From Vibrio qingdaonensis (GTDB lineage: Bacteria > Pseudomonadota > Gammaproteobacteria > Enterobacterales > Vibrionaceae), in contig NZ_JAKRRY010000020.1 of NCBI RefSeq assembly GCF_026191675.1, forward strand, positions 41,494 through 105,493: a stretch of DNA of 64,000 nt, read 5' to 3'. This document shows positions 36,478 to 44,294 of the stretch, piece by piece. A model generated the notes under the pieces. It had not been told where the DNA came from. It made no database searches and saw nothing but the letters and a program-made list of their open reading frames with translations. How positions within the stretch are numbered: the first letter of the stretch is position 1; every line of letters begins with the position of its first letter. The position numbers and the translations under genes were made by a program.

Positions 36478-37119
36478 GTGAAAGATCTCATCATTCATAT
36501 CATTACAGTCTTTATGGGCTTTTTTGCCATAATGAACCCGATTGCTAATACACCGATTTTTCTAGGCTTAACTGGAGATGAAGATCGAGCAACCACCAAG
36601 CTGATTGCATTTCGAGCGGTCACTATCGCCTTTGTCCTTATTTCCATTTTTGCTATATCAGGCAAACTCATTTTTGAATTATTCGGTATTACGTTATACG
36701 CCTTAAGAATTACCGGCGGCATACTTGTGTTCTTCATTGGCTTCAATATGCTTCAAGGTTCGAACACTCATAAATCAGAGAAATCAGTGCTTAATTCAGC
36801 AGCACAACAAAATGCTTCTCTCGGAATCGCCGTGTCCCCCCTTGCGATGCCGATCCTTGCGGGACCGGGAACTATCGCAACCGCTATGAACTTCGCTGCA
36901 GCCGGAGGGCTAATGCAAGTTATTGTGACTATTATTAGCTTTGCTATTTTATGTACTATCACCTATTTCTTGTTCATTTCTGGCGAACGCATGGTCAAAG
37001 CCCTAGGTCCTAGTATTCTTTCAGTGATTAGCAAAATGATGGGATTGATTCTCGCTGTTATTGGGATGCAGATGCTAATCGAAGGAATTCATCAAGCAAT
37101 AACGATTCTAAGCCATTAA
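36478..37119 (+). CDS. MarC family membrane protein (YhgN-like)
   Basis: Integral membrane protein of 213 residues with six hydrophobic segments, in the MarC/UPF0056 family. It opens with HIITVFMGFFAIMNPIANTPIFL and carries the second repeat SPLAMPILAGPGTIATAMNF. Transport of small neutral amino acids has been suggested for some members, but most, including YhgN, have no proven substrate. The start is a GTG with GCGAGC upstream. It lies alone between yebG and dapD. Confidence 0.85.
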   Translation: MKDLIIHIITVFMGFFAIMNPIANTPIFLGLTGDEDRATTKLIAFRAVTIAFVLISIFAISGKLIFELFGITLYALRITGGILVFFIGFNMLQGSNTHKSEKSVLNSAAQQNASLGIAVSPLAMPILAGPGTIATAMNFAAAGGLMQVIVTIISFAILCTITYFLFISGERMVKALGPSILSVISKMMGLILAVIGMQMLIEGIHQAITILSH

Positions 37120-37269
37120 ACGTCGTACTATCGTCCCCTCAGGATCTATTGACAGCGGAAGCCTACTACTGTTTCTTTTTGGCGAAAAGTGTCTCCATAA
37201 AGACAACCGATATCTTTTTACAGACTTTAGCCCTATTTGCTCTTTCATCTGCCGTTGCCACTCTTTAAT

Positions 37270-37321
37270 ATAAAACCAACAACTTAAGATAAAACCAACA
37301 ACTTAAGATAAAACCATCAAC
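37270..37321. repeat. 19-bp tandem repeat upstream of dapD
   Basis: ATAAAACCAACAACTTAAG is present twice exactly (37270-37288, 37289-37307), and a partial third copy with one change runs to 37321. It lies 65 bases before the dapD start, in or near its promoter. The rest of the gap from 37120 shows no gene. Confidence 0.9.
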
Positions 37322-37385
37322 AGAATCTAAACCTTTGCTGCACTAGCATCGGTTTATGGACAATTCAAAATGGAGAACGATAGTC

Positions 37386-38417
37386 ATGGCAGCATTTTCA
37401 CTCGCCTTCGGTACCGCCACTAAAAACCGCGATGGAAAAATCATCGAAGCCTTTTTTCCACATCCGCGACTCAATCCAAGTGATGCGACAATCGCCGCGA
37501 TTGCAGAAGTGTCTGGTTACACTCAAGGCAACCAAGCTATCGAGATCAGCCCAGAGCAAAGCGCACAACTGGCGACGGCGTTTGCTAATAATGACGACGC
37601 GCAAAATGCCGTGTTCGCTGAAAAAGCATCACAGTCACAACAACCACTTGTACTTGTAGTGCTTGCAAGCGACGAAAAGCCGCAGTCTGTTGCGGAAGGC
37701 TTTTTGAAACTACAACTGATTTCAAACCGCCTAGTACAACCACACGGTACCGTACTTGATGGCATCTTTGGCCTACTGCATAACATCGCTTGGACAAACC
37801 AAGGTCCAATCGATCTTCCAGAGCTAGCAGACCGTCAAATTGAAGCACGCCTTGCGGGACAAGCCCTAACCGTCGACTGCGTTGATAAATTCCCTAAAAT
37901 GGTCGATTACGTGGTACCAACCGGTATTCGTATCGCTGATACTTCACGTGTTCGCTTGGGCGCACATGTGGGTGAAGGTACCACCGTTATGCATGAAGGT
38001 TTCATCAACTTCAATGCAGGTACGACAGGTGTGAGCATGGTTGAAGGTCGTATTTCTGCAGGTGTTGTGGTTGGAAACGGTTCTGATATTGGTGGTGGCG
38101 CTTCTATTATGGGCACACTATCTGGCGGCGGTACGGTGGTGGTCTCTATCGGCGAAAACTCACTGCTAGGCGCAAACGCAGGTCTTGGTTTCCCACTAGG
38201 CGATCGCTGTACGGTTGAGTCTGGTCTGTATGTCACAGCGGGTTCTAAGGTTCGTATGCTGGATTCTACAGGTCAAGAAGTTGAAATCGCCAAAGCGCGT
38301 GACCTAGCAGGTAAGTCTGACTTACTGTTCCGTCGCAACTCAGTGACAGGTCAAATTGAGTGCCTCACTAATAAAAGTGCGGTAGAGCTTAACAGTGAAT
38401 TGCACAGCAATAACTAA
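37386..38417 (+). CDS. dapD: Tetrahydrodipicolinate N-succinyltransferase, long form
   Basis: Enzyme of the succinylase branch of lysine/diaminopimelate synthesis; succinyl-CoA donor. 343 residues, compared with 274 in E. coli: it has an extra N-terminal domain (SLAFGTATKNRDGKIIEAFF onward) and resembles the longer DapD type. The left-handed beta-helix is visible as hexapeptide repeats in VRLGAHVGEGTTVMHEG, GVVVGNGSDIGGGASIMG and GENSLLGANAGLG. The ATG at 37386 has GGAGA 9 bases upstream. It ends at a strong terminator. Confidence 0.93.
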   Translation: MAAFSLAFGTATKNRDGKIIEAFFPHPRLNPSDATIAAIAEVSGYTQGNQAIEISPEQSAQLATAFANNDDAQNAVFAEKASQSQQPLVLVVLASDEKPQSVAEGFLKLQLISNRLVQPHGTVLDGIFGLLHNIAWTNQGPIDLPELADRQIEARLAGQALTVDCVDKFPKMVDYVVPTGIRIADTSRVRLGAHVGEGTTVMHEGFINFNAGTTGVSMVEGRISAGVVVGNGSDIGGGASIMGTLSGGGTVVVSIGENSLLGANAGLGFPLGDRCTVESGLYVTAGSKVRMLDSTGQEVEIAKARDLAGKSDLLFRRNSVTGQIECLTNKSAVELNSELHSNN

Positions 38418-38493
38418 TACTTTTCGGGTCACGCCCCCAATTGCCTCCAACTCTGAACGAGTGAATACCTAGCACATTGCGGGATGCGCATAA

Positions 38494-38525
38494 AAAAAAC
38501 CGAGTGATTATTCACTCGGTTTTTT
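38494..38525. terminator. Bidirectional terminator between dapD and rnd
   Basis: AAAAAACCGAGTGA (38494-38507), loop TTAT, TCACTCGGTTTTTT (38512-38525): a perfect 14-bp stem. It serves both converging genes. Confidence 0.92.
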
Positions 38526-38553
38526 CTATCTAAAGCGGTTTAAAAGCATTCGT

Positions 38554-39672
38554 TTAGTTCATTCGCTTTTCTAAATGTCGGCCTAACACGTCCATTCTCC
38601 ACCCCTGCATGACATCAGGCAGCTGCGCTGGATCGCGGTCTTTGTTCCATATCCACGATAAGAACTGATTCAACTGCTTTTTCGATGCTAAAAACTCAGT
38701 TGCAAGCCCTGTTTGCTGAGAGGCCACTTTTACTTCATCTTTTAACAGTTTAAAGATCTGCTTATAGCCAGGATAATCCATCAAACGCTCAATTTTATCA
38801 GGGTACTCGTCCGCTGATAACTGCTTGGCTGATTTCACGATAGAGGCAATTTTGTCGGCATGTCGACGGATAGAGCGAGGATCTAGTCCTTCTTCTTCCA
38901 TTGCTTTCGGTTGAGTCAATCCAAAGCGCGCGATGGTCCAAAGATCTTGCTCTTTGACCACAAAATTAAGTGCTAAGTCACGACGAATCGCTTCTTTAAG
39001 TCGCCATGTTGCGAGTGGCTTAAGCGCGGCTAACTGCTTAGGGCTAAGCTGCCATGCGCCTTTAATATCCAAATAGGCTCGCTCTGCATTAGGGGTTTTA
39101 CCACGCTTTTGTGTCATCAATTCAGACTCTTGCAGCGCGGCGTTCCACCAGCCTTTCTGTTCCACTTTTTCGCTTAGCTGTTGATACAAAGGCCATAAAT
39201 AGAAAACATCCGCAGCAGCGTAATCAAGTTGCTTTTGAGTCAGTGGTCGAGCAACCCAATCGGCTCTAGATTCACTCTTATCCAGCTGGACATCAATATA
39301 CTCATCCACTAACGCGGCAAAGCCTGTTGATAACCCATAGCCGAGGAAGGCCGCCATAATTTGCGTATCTACCATTGGAAATGGCATACAACCAAAGCTA
39401 TTGGCAAACACTTCTAAATCTTCACCACACGCATGCAACACCTTAAGAACAGAGGCATCTTGCAATAAAGCAATAAAAGGGGAGAAGTCGCTTATCGTCA
39501 GAGGATCAATCAGGGAAAGCTGATGACCATCATAAAGCTGAATTAAACCCAGTTTTGGGTAGTAAGTTCGGATACGAACAAACTCCGTATCCAACATCAC
39601 CACATCGGATTCACGAGCTTTTGTGCATACCGATTCTAACTCGGCAAATTCTGTAATTATCTGATATTCCAC
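38554..39672 (-). CDS. rnd: Ribonuclease D
   Basis: 3'-5' exoribonuclease that trims tRNA and other stable RNA ends. 372 residues from the GTG at 39672 (MEYQIITEFAELE), matching the family start; an upstream frame to 39717 would run into the fadD terminator. DEDD motifs: VVMLDTEFVR near residue 23, LHACGEDLEVF, and DYAAADVFYLWPLY. The HRDC domain follows (LSPKQLAALKPLATWR). The Shine-Dalgarno AGAGAG sits immediately after the fadD terminator T run, leaving no space for a promoter. Confidence 0.95.
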   Translation of the reverse strand: MEYQIITEFAELESVCTKARESDVVMLDTEFVRIRTYYPKLGLIQLYDGHQLSLIDPLTISDFSPFIALLQDASVLKVLHACGEDLEVFANSFGCMPFPMVDTQIMAAFLGYGLSTGFAALVDEYIDVQLDKSESRADWVARPLTQKQLDYAAADVFYLWPLYQQLSEKVEQKGWWNAALQESELMTQKRGKTPNAERAYLDIKGAWQLSPKQLAALKPLATWRLKEAIRRDLALNFVVKEQDLWTIARFGLTQPKAMEEEGLDPRSIRRHADKIASIVKSAKQLSADEYPDKIERLMDYPGYKQIFKLLKDEVKVASQQTGLATEFLASKKQLNQFLSWIWNKDRDPAQLPDVMQGWRMDVLGRHLEKRMN

Positions 39673-39684
39673 GACGACTCTCTT

Positions 39685-39718
39685 AAAAAAAACAATGCCA
39701 GCATTGAGAGCTGGCATT
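39685..39718 (-). terminator. Terminator after fadD, abutting the rnd start
   Basis: On the minus strand AATGCCAGC (39718-39710) pairs with GCTGGCATT (39702-39694), then G and eight T (39692-39685). The T run ends 12 bases before the rnd GTG. Confidence 0.85.
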
Positions 39719-39747
39719 TTAACATCGATAGTAACAAAAGGTTAACG

Positions 39748-41448
39748 CTAAACCGTTTTTTCTGCTGTTTGTGTCAGTTTCGCGTCGTTCTCTTCGCGGA
39801 GTACTCGGCGTAAAATCTTACCGACATTGGTCTTGGGTAAGTCATCTCTAAATTCGACACGTTTTGGCACTTTATAGCCAGTTAAGTGGGTACGGCAGTG
39901 CGCAATGACGTCTTCTTTGGTTAAACTGTTATCGCTTTTCACAATATACACTTTCACCAGCTCACCCGAGGCTTCATTCGCCTCACCGATAGCCGCCACT
40001 TCGAGTACCTTATCGTGCAAAGCAATGACATCTTCAATTTCATTAGGATACACGTTGAAGCCCGATACCAAAATCATGTCTTTTTTACGATCGACAATAT
40101 GCAAGAAGCCATCCTCGTCAAATTTGACGATATCACCCGTTGATAACCACCCTTCTTGATTGATCACTTCTTTAGTCGCTTCCACTCGCTGCCAATAGCC
40201 TTGCATTACTTGCGGACCACGAACTTGCAGTTCTCCCGTCGAGTCATCGGATACTGGTTGACCCTCTTCATCAACAATGCGCACTTCTGTGCCCGGAACG
40301 GGTAAGCCAATCGAGCCGTTATACTCTTCTAAATCGTAAGGGTAAGCGGCAACTAACGGCGAACACTCCGTCAGACCATACCCTTCGAGCAGCAAACAGC
40401 CTGTAGTCTTTTTCCATTGTTCGGCAACGGCGCGTTGCACCGCCATGCCGCCGCCCACAGACAGACGTAGCCCTCTAAAGTCTAGCTCATGAAAGTCTTC
40501 ATTATGAATAAGCGCGTTAAAGAGGGTATTGACGCCAGTGATCGCCGTAAATGGGTACTTTTGCAGCTCTTTGATGAACCCAGGAATATCACGAGGATTG
40601 GTAATGAGTAGGTTTTGTCCACCCATTTCAACAAACAGCAAGCAGTTTACCGTCAAAGCAAAAACGTGATACAGCGGCAGCGCTGTTACTACCAACTCAC
40701 GCCCCTCTTGCAACACAGGGCCATACATGCCTTTCGCCTGCAGTACGTTTGCTATCATATTGCGATGCGTGAGAATTGCGCCTTTCGCCACACCCGTCGT
40801 ACCGCCGGTGTATTGCAAAAATGCGATGTCATCACCCGACATAAACGGTTTCACGTATTGCTGGCGACGTCCTTTATGCAAGGCTTGTCGAAATGAAATC
40901 GCCCCCGGAAGATTGTATTTTGGCACCATGCCTTTTACGTACTTCACGACGAAATCAACCACTGTGCCTTTCGCTCGTGGCAGCATTTGTCCAAGGCTAG
41001 TTAAGACAACATGTTTGATTGGCGTTTTATCAACAACCTGCTCTAACGTATTGGCAAAGTTAGACACGATCACTATCGCTTTGGCGTTTGCATCGTTGAG
41101 CTGGTGTTCTAACTCTCGCGGCGTATAAAGTGGATTCACATTAACCGCGATGAGGCCAGCTCTCAAAATACCAAACAACGCTACAGGGTATTGCAGCAAG
41201 TTAGGCATCATAATGGCAACGCGGTCACCTTTTTTTAGCTTTAGCTCGTTTTGCAAATAGGCAGAAAACGCACGGCTGCGCTCTTCCAACTTACGAAATG
41301 TCATGACAGAACCCATATTGACAAAAGCGGGCTGATCGGCAAATTTATGCACCGACTGTTCGAACATCTCAACTAAAGAAGGATACTGATCCGGATTGAT
41401 ATTCTCTGGCACGTCATTTGGGTATCGAGAAAGCCAAGGTTTATCCAC
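39748..41448 (-). CDS. fadD: Long-chain fatty acid-CoA ligase
   Basis: Acyl-CoA synthetase that activates fatty acids with ATP and CoA at the inner membrane. 566 residues. The AMP-binding P-loop is [18 protein letters not shown] (residues about 213-230); [19 protein letters not shown] and [22 protein letters not shown] are adenylation motifs; the C-terminal lysine is in [12 protein letters not shown]. The start is GTG ([10 protein letters not shown]). It is upstream of rnd, as in E. coli. FadR/PsrA control is likely from family knowledge; a 17-bp palindrome lies upstream. Confidence 0.96.
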   Translation of the reverse strand: MDKPWLSRYPNDVPENINPDQYPSLVEMFEQSVHKFADQPAFVNMGSVMTFRKLEERSRAFSAYLQNELKLKKGDRVAIMMPNLLQYPVALFGILRAGLIAVNVNPLYTPRELEHQLNDANAKAIVIVSNFANTLEQVVDKTPIKHVVLTSLGQMLPRAKGTVVDFVVKYVKGMVPKYNLPGAISFRQALHKGRRQQYVKPFMSGDDIAFLQYTGGTTGVAKGAILTHRNMIANVLQAKGMYGPVLQEGRELVVTALPLYHVFALTVNCLLFVEMGGQNLLITNPRDIPGFIKELQKYPFTAITGVNTLFNALIHNEDFHELDFRGLRLSVGGGMAVQRAVAEQWKKTTGCLLLEGYGLTECSPLVAAYPYDLEEYNGSIGLPVPGTEVRIVDEEGQPVSDDSTGELQVRGPQVMQGYWQRVEATKEVINQEGWLSTGDIVKFDEDGFLHIVDRKKDMILVSGFNVYPNEIEDVIALHDKVLEVAAIGEANEASGELVKVYIVKSDNSLTKEDVIAHCRTHLTGYKVPKRVEFRDDLPKTNVGKILRRVLREENDAKLTQTAEKTV

Positions 41449-41516
41449 AATTACACTCCTAGCGTATTAAGTCTTGCGTTTAATCTTCAAAATGTGAGCC
41501 TTTAAAAACTTAGCTA

Positions 41517-41533
41517 TTTAACAACTTGTTAAA
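41517..41533. promoter_or_regulatory. 17-bp palindrome upstream of fadD
   Basis: TTTAACAA-C-TTGTTAAA has perfect 8-base arms and lies 69-85 bases upstream of the fadD start. It resembles the palindrome upstream of the Tsx-like gene (15239-15254). It does not look like the usual FadR site. Confidence 0.45.
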
Positions 41534-41626
41534 TCCACTCACAACCTGAGAATCCGTTACTCATTGGTATTGCTTACTATTACAGCACAGGCAGCCCTTT
41601 CACGCACGAAACACTCAAACACTTGT

Positions 41627-42505
41627 TTAATTTTTGTTAACTAGTTCAGAAATTAGTTCAAATACTCTATCTGGCGATTCTAAATGGCAATGATGATCAC
41701 CGTCTACCCACGCGACTTGCGCGTTGTGAAGTTTCTCTAAGACGAGTTTGTCTTGAAGAAAGCCGTATCCAGAGCGACCTAATATAACCATATGAGGAAT
41801 GGAAATGGCGGACATCACCGCTTCAGCGTGAGGTCGCGACATACGATACACCGACTCACATTTGAGCTTGCTATCATGGCGCCAATACCACTGCCCATCA
41901 ACGCTTTGAAGGTCTCTCTCCACAATAGGGCGAACCGACCTAGCATCTAATTTTGTGGCTCGCATGCGCATGGTGATTGCGTCATCAAAGGACGGCAATG
42001 CTCGCCGTTTTTTGTTTCTCCAACGCTCACGACTTTCGATGCCTTTTCTCAACCGACTGACCGCTTGAATAGGGTCTTCTGCCATTGGGAAATGCGCTTC
42101 AATTTGAACTAATCCTGCGACATTTTCAGGAAAGGCGGCACTATAGCAACTTGCAATCAATGCACCAAGCGAATGTCCAACCAAGAATGCATTGACCGCT
42201 TGAAGATTAACCAAAACCTGGTGTAAATCGTCAATATAGTCATAAAAGCTATAAAAATGGTCACTATTTTTATGAGTTGAATGCCCATGACCTGGTAGAT
42301 CCAAAACCAAAACACGCCAACTCAATCGCTGCTGTTCAATGATAGTCAGCAATTTATGAAAGCTCGCAGCATTGTCCATCCAGCCATGAACAAAAACGAC
42401 CGTCTTAACGGTCGTTTCCTCTGTTTGGAACCCAGCGCCTTGATACTCCAAGTAAGCGATGTTTCTATCGTTAACTTGCAGTAAACACTCTTTAAAAGCT
42501 CGCAA
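41627..42505 (-). CDS. Alpha/beta hydrolase
   Basis: Serine hydrolase of 292 residues with no signal peptide. The oxyanion segment VVFVHGWMDNAASFHKLL is followed by VLVLDLPGHGHS, and the nucleophile elbow is GHSLGAL with Ser as catalytic residue; the His is probably in VDGDHHCHLESP. A lid-like insertion rich in Arg (SRLRKGIESRERWRNKKRR) lies in the middle. Substrate is unknown. It starts 2 bases after slp and lies upstream of fadD, so a lipid or ester substrate is plausible but unproven. A terminator-like hairpin occurs inside its 5' part. Confidence 0.85.
   Translation of the reverse strand: MRAFKECLLQVNDRNIAYLEYQGAGFQTEETTVKTVVFVHGWMDNAASFHKLLTIIEQQRLSWRVLVLDLPGHGHSTHKNSDHFYSFYDYIDDLHQVLVNLQAVNAFLVGHSLGALIASCYSAAFPENVAGLVQIEAHFPMAEDPIQAVSRLRKGIESRERWRNKKRRALPSFDDAITMRMRATKLDARSVRPIVERDLQSVDGQWYWRHDSKLKCESVYRMSRPHAEAVMSAISIPHMVILGRSGYGFLQDKLVLEKLHNAQVAWVDGDHHCHLESPDRVFELISELVNKN
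42394..42417 (-). terminator. Terminator-like hairpin inside the hydrolase gene
   Basis: On the minus strand AAACGACCGT, loop TAAG, ACGGTCGTTT form a perfect 10-bp stem followed by further T residues (TTTTTG). It falls about 90-110 bases into the coding region. It has every feature of an intrinsic terminator, although the surrounding frame is open. Confidence 0.5.
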
Positions 42506-42507
42506 AA

Positions 42508-43056
42508 TTACTTCACCTCTTTAATCACGCGACCTTGCGTTGGCCCGTAATAAAAGTCGTCGCAGTAATAGCCCCAACAAGAATGAAAAGCGCTCGCCTG
42601 ACGGTTGATAATTAGACGCTCTTCCACTCGCCATAAATACTGTCCGTATGCCTTTATCACTGGAAAGTCGGCTTCAAATTCGCCAACTTTTCCCCGTTCA
42701 TCGCCCGCTTTACTTCCGCCGACAGTGATCAGTCGACCTCTTGTGTACGTTACCGGGTCAATAAACCCGTCCACGTACGCGATAAAGCGGCCATTAGGCT
42801 CTTGGTCTATATCCGGCTTGCCATATTTATCGATAGGAAGGTTAACAATTTCAATTCGGGTCTGAGTCGCAAGGTTCGTAACGGTGTCTATGACCCCACC
42901 AAGACGAACTTCACTGCCATCTTGCGCATCTACAACCGGTTGATATTGCGCAATAACATTTTCGTTCGTTGTGGCCAGTGAGTCCGGTAAGCTACCACAA
43001 GCGGTGAGCATGAAAGACAGGCACAATGCCCCCCATAATTTCAAAGATTTATTCAT
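42508..43056 (-). CDS. slp: Slp family outer membrane lipoprotein
   Basis: Lipoprotein of 182 residues: signal MNKSLKLWGALCLSFMLTAC with lipobox LTAC, then the Slp domain (VRLGGVIDTVTNLATQTRIEI, GRFIAYVDGFIDPVTYTRGR, WRVEERLIINR). Slp proteins are starvation- or stress-induced, with unknown biochemical role. E. coli has the homologue YeaY between tsaB and fadD, matching this position. The ATG at 43056 is chosen because it gives a regular signal peptide. The hydrolase gene follows after 2 bases. Confidence 0.88.
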   Translation of the reverse strand: MNKSLKLWGALCLSFMLTACGSLPDSLATTNENVIAQYQPVVDAQDGSEVRLGGVIDTVTNLATQTRIEIVNLPIDKYGKPDIDQEPNGRFIAYVDGFIDPVTYTRGRLITVGGSKAGDERGKVGEFEADFPVIKAYGQYLWRVEERLIINRQASAFHSCWGYYCDDFYYGPTQGRVIKEVK

Positions 43057-43086
43057 TCTTGTTCCACACATTAATCATTCTCATTA

Positions 43087-43404
43087 TCACACGTACATAT
43101 CGACACCAAACAGCTGTTCAAGTTCCTCGCGTTTAGCACGGTTCATCACATTCATATACGCTTCCAGCGCTTGTTTAGACCTTCCTTCAGGTAAATCATA
43201 GTGAACGTGAGTACGGTGCACGTCTGCATCAGAAATAGTGTTTACTGAATGAGCCACTGCCTGAGCAACTTTCGTGACTTGTGTAGACTGACCAATCTGA
43301 GGGGTGGGTTGAGACGTGGGGGTATTCGATACCGATTGCTTACGCTTTGCTTTATTCGTCCGCTGCTGAGAGTGGACGGTAGGTAAACCTTGAATCGAAA
43401 CCAT
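43087..43404 (-). CDS. Conserved-looking small protein of unknown function
   Basis: 105 residues from the ATG at 43404, which has AGGTGAGG just upstream. The N-terminal half is Gln/Thr/Ser-rich and probably disordered (TNKAKRKQSVSNTPTSQPTP). The C-terminal half is more ordered: VHYDLPEGRSKQALEAYMNV followed by REELEQLFGVDMYV, with a predicted helix. No signal or membrane segment. It lies 30 bases upstream of slp, same strand, likely the first gene of an slp-hydrolase operon. I do not recognise the family. Confidence 0.7.
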   Translation of the reverse strand: MVSIQGLPTVHSQQRTNKAKRKQSVSNTPTSQPTPQIGQSTQVTKVAQAVAHSVNTISDADVHRTHVHYDLPEGRSKQALEAYMNVMNRAKREELEQLFGVDMYV

Positions 43405-43559
43405 ATGCCTCACCTAATGCGTGGTTGTATTAAATGCCTTACTGCAATGACCGCGACGTTAACGTGTACGTGGTGTTATACGATCTTATATAGACACAGC
43501 TTTGTGTTGATAAAGGGGCGATGATCCTACCCCTTCAACTTATCCTACGAGCTCAGCAT

Positions 43560-43587
43560 CTTAAAATACCAAGCTAAAAGTAGCTGG
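43560..43587 (-). terminator. Possible terminator after tsaB
   Basis: On the minus strand CCAGCTA, loop CTTT, TAGCTTGG form a 7-bp stem with one bulge, followed by TATTTTAAG. A weak T tail makes this moderate. Confidence 0.45.
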
Positions 43588-43592
43588 GTAAT

Positions 43593-44294
43593 TTATTCTC
43601 TTCCCGGCAGCTTTTTCCAAGTCACATTATCTCGCAGATAAACAGGACTCGCCTCTTCCGCAGCAACGACATTGCCTTTTGCTAACTCATATTGCGCTAA
43701 GAAAGCAATATCTTCCGCTTCTGGATAGAGTACACCGGATGATTGAGTATCAATCGCAAGCGACGACAATGATTCAGCATACGCATCCCAACCGGTTCCT
43801 GCCGTTGCCCATGTTATGTTATCTTGAGGTGTATTCGCCACTACCGTGTCCGGTGCAACTACTTGTTCTGGTTCAACTTCCGTCCAATCGCCGTTTTCAA
43901 GACGCTCGAAACGTCCCCAATAGACTTCGCTCATACGGGCATCAATCGCGGTCGCAACGTGGGTGGTTTCATTTTTACGGTAAGCGCCTTGCGCCATGGC
44001 TTTTAACGTCGAAATACCAATCATCGGTAAATCAGCACCGAAGCCAAGCCCCTGAGCCACACCAATACAGATGCGCACGCCAGTAAAGCTGCCTGGACCT
44101 CGTGCAAACGCTAATGCATCAAGATCTTGTAAAGTCAGTCCCGCTTCATTTAGCAGTTCATCGACCATAGGTAAAACTTTCTTAGTATGGTCACGCGGTG
44201 CAAGTTCACTGCGAACGTAAGTTTTATCTCCCACTAAAAGTGCGACAGAGCAGTTTTCAGTGGCAGTATCAATTGCTAGAATTTTGTTAGTCAT
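43593..44294 (-). CDS. tsaB: tRNA threonylcarbamoyladenosine biosynthesis protein TsaB
   Basis: Scaffold partner of TsaD in forming t6A37 on tRNA. 233 residues, ASKHA fold. The N-terminus [19 protein letters not shown] and the block [19 protein letters not shown] are diagnostic. Its ATG follows the yoaA stop with no gap. TcdA, which further modifies t6A, is elsewhere in the window. Confidence 0.96.
   Translation of the reverse strand: MTNKILAIDTATENCSVALLVGDKTYVRSELAPRDHTKKVLPMVDELLNEAGLTLQDLDALAFARGPGSFTGVRICIGVAQGLGFGADLPMIGISTLKAMAQGAYRKNETTHVATAIDARMSEVYWGRFERLENGDWTEVEPEQVVAPDTVVANTPQDNITWATAGTGWDAYAESLSSLAIDTQSSGVLYPEAEDIAFLAQYELAKGNVVAAEEASPVYLRDNVTWKKLPGRE

Noticed and set aside
37270..37321. 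CRISPR or iteron origin
   Set aside because: Only 2.7 copies, no spacers, no replication gene nearby.
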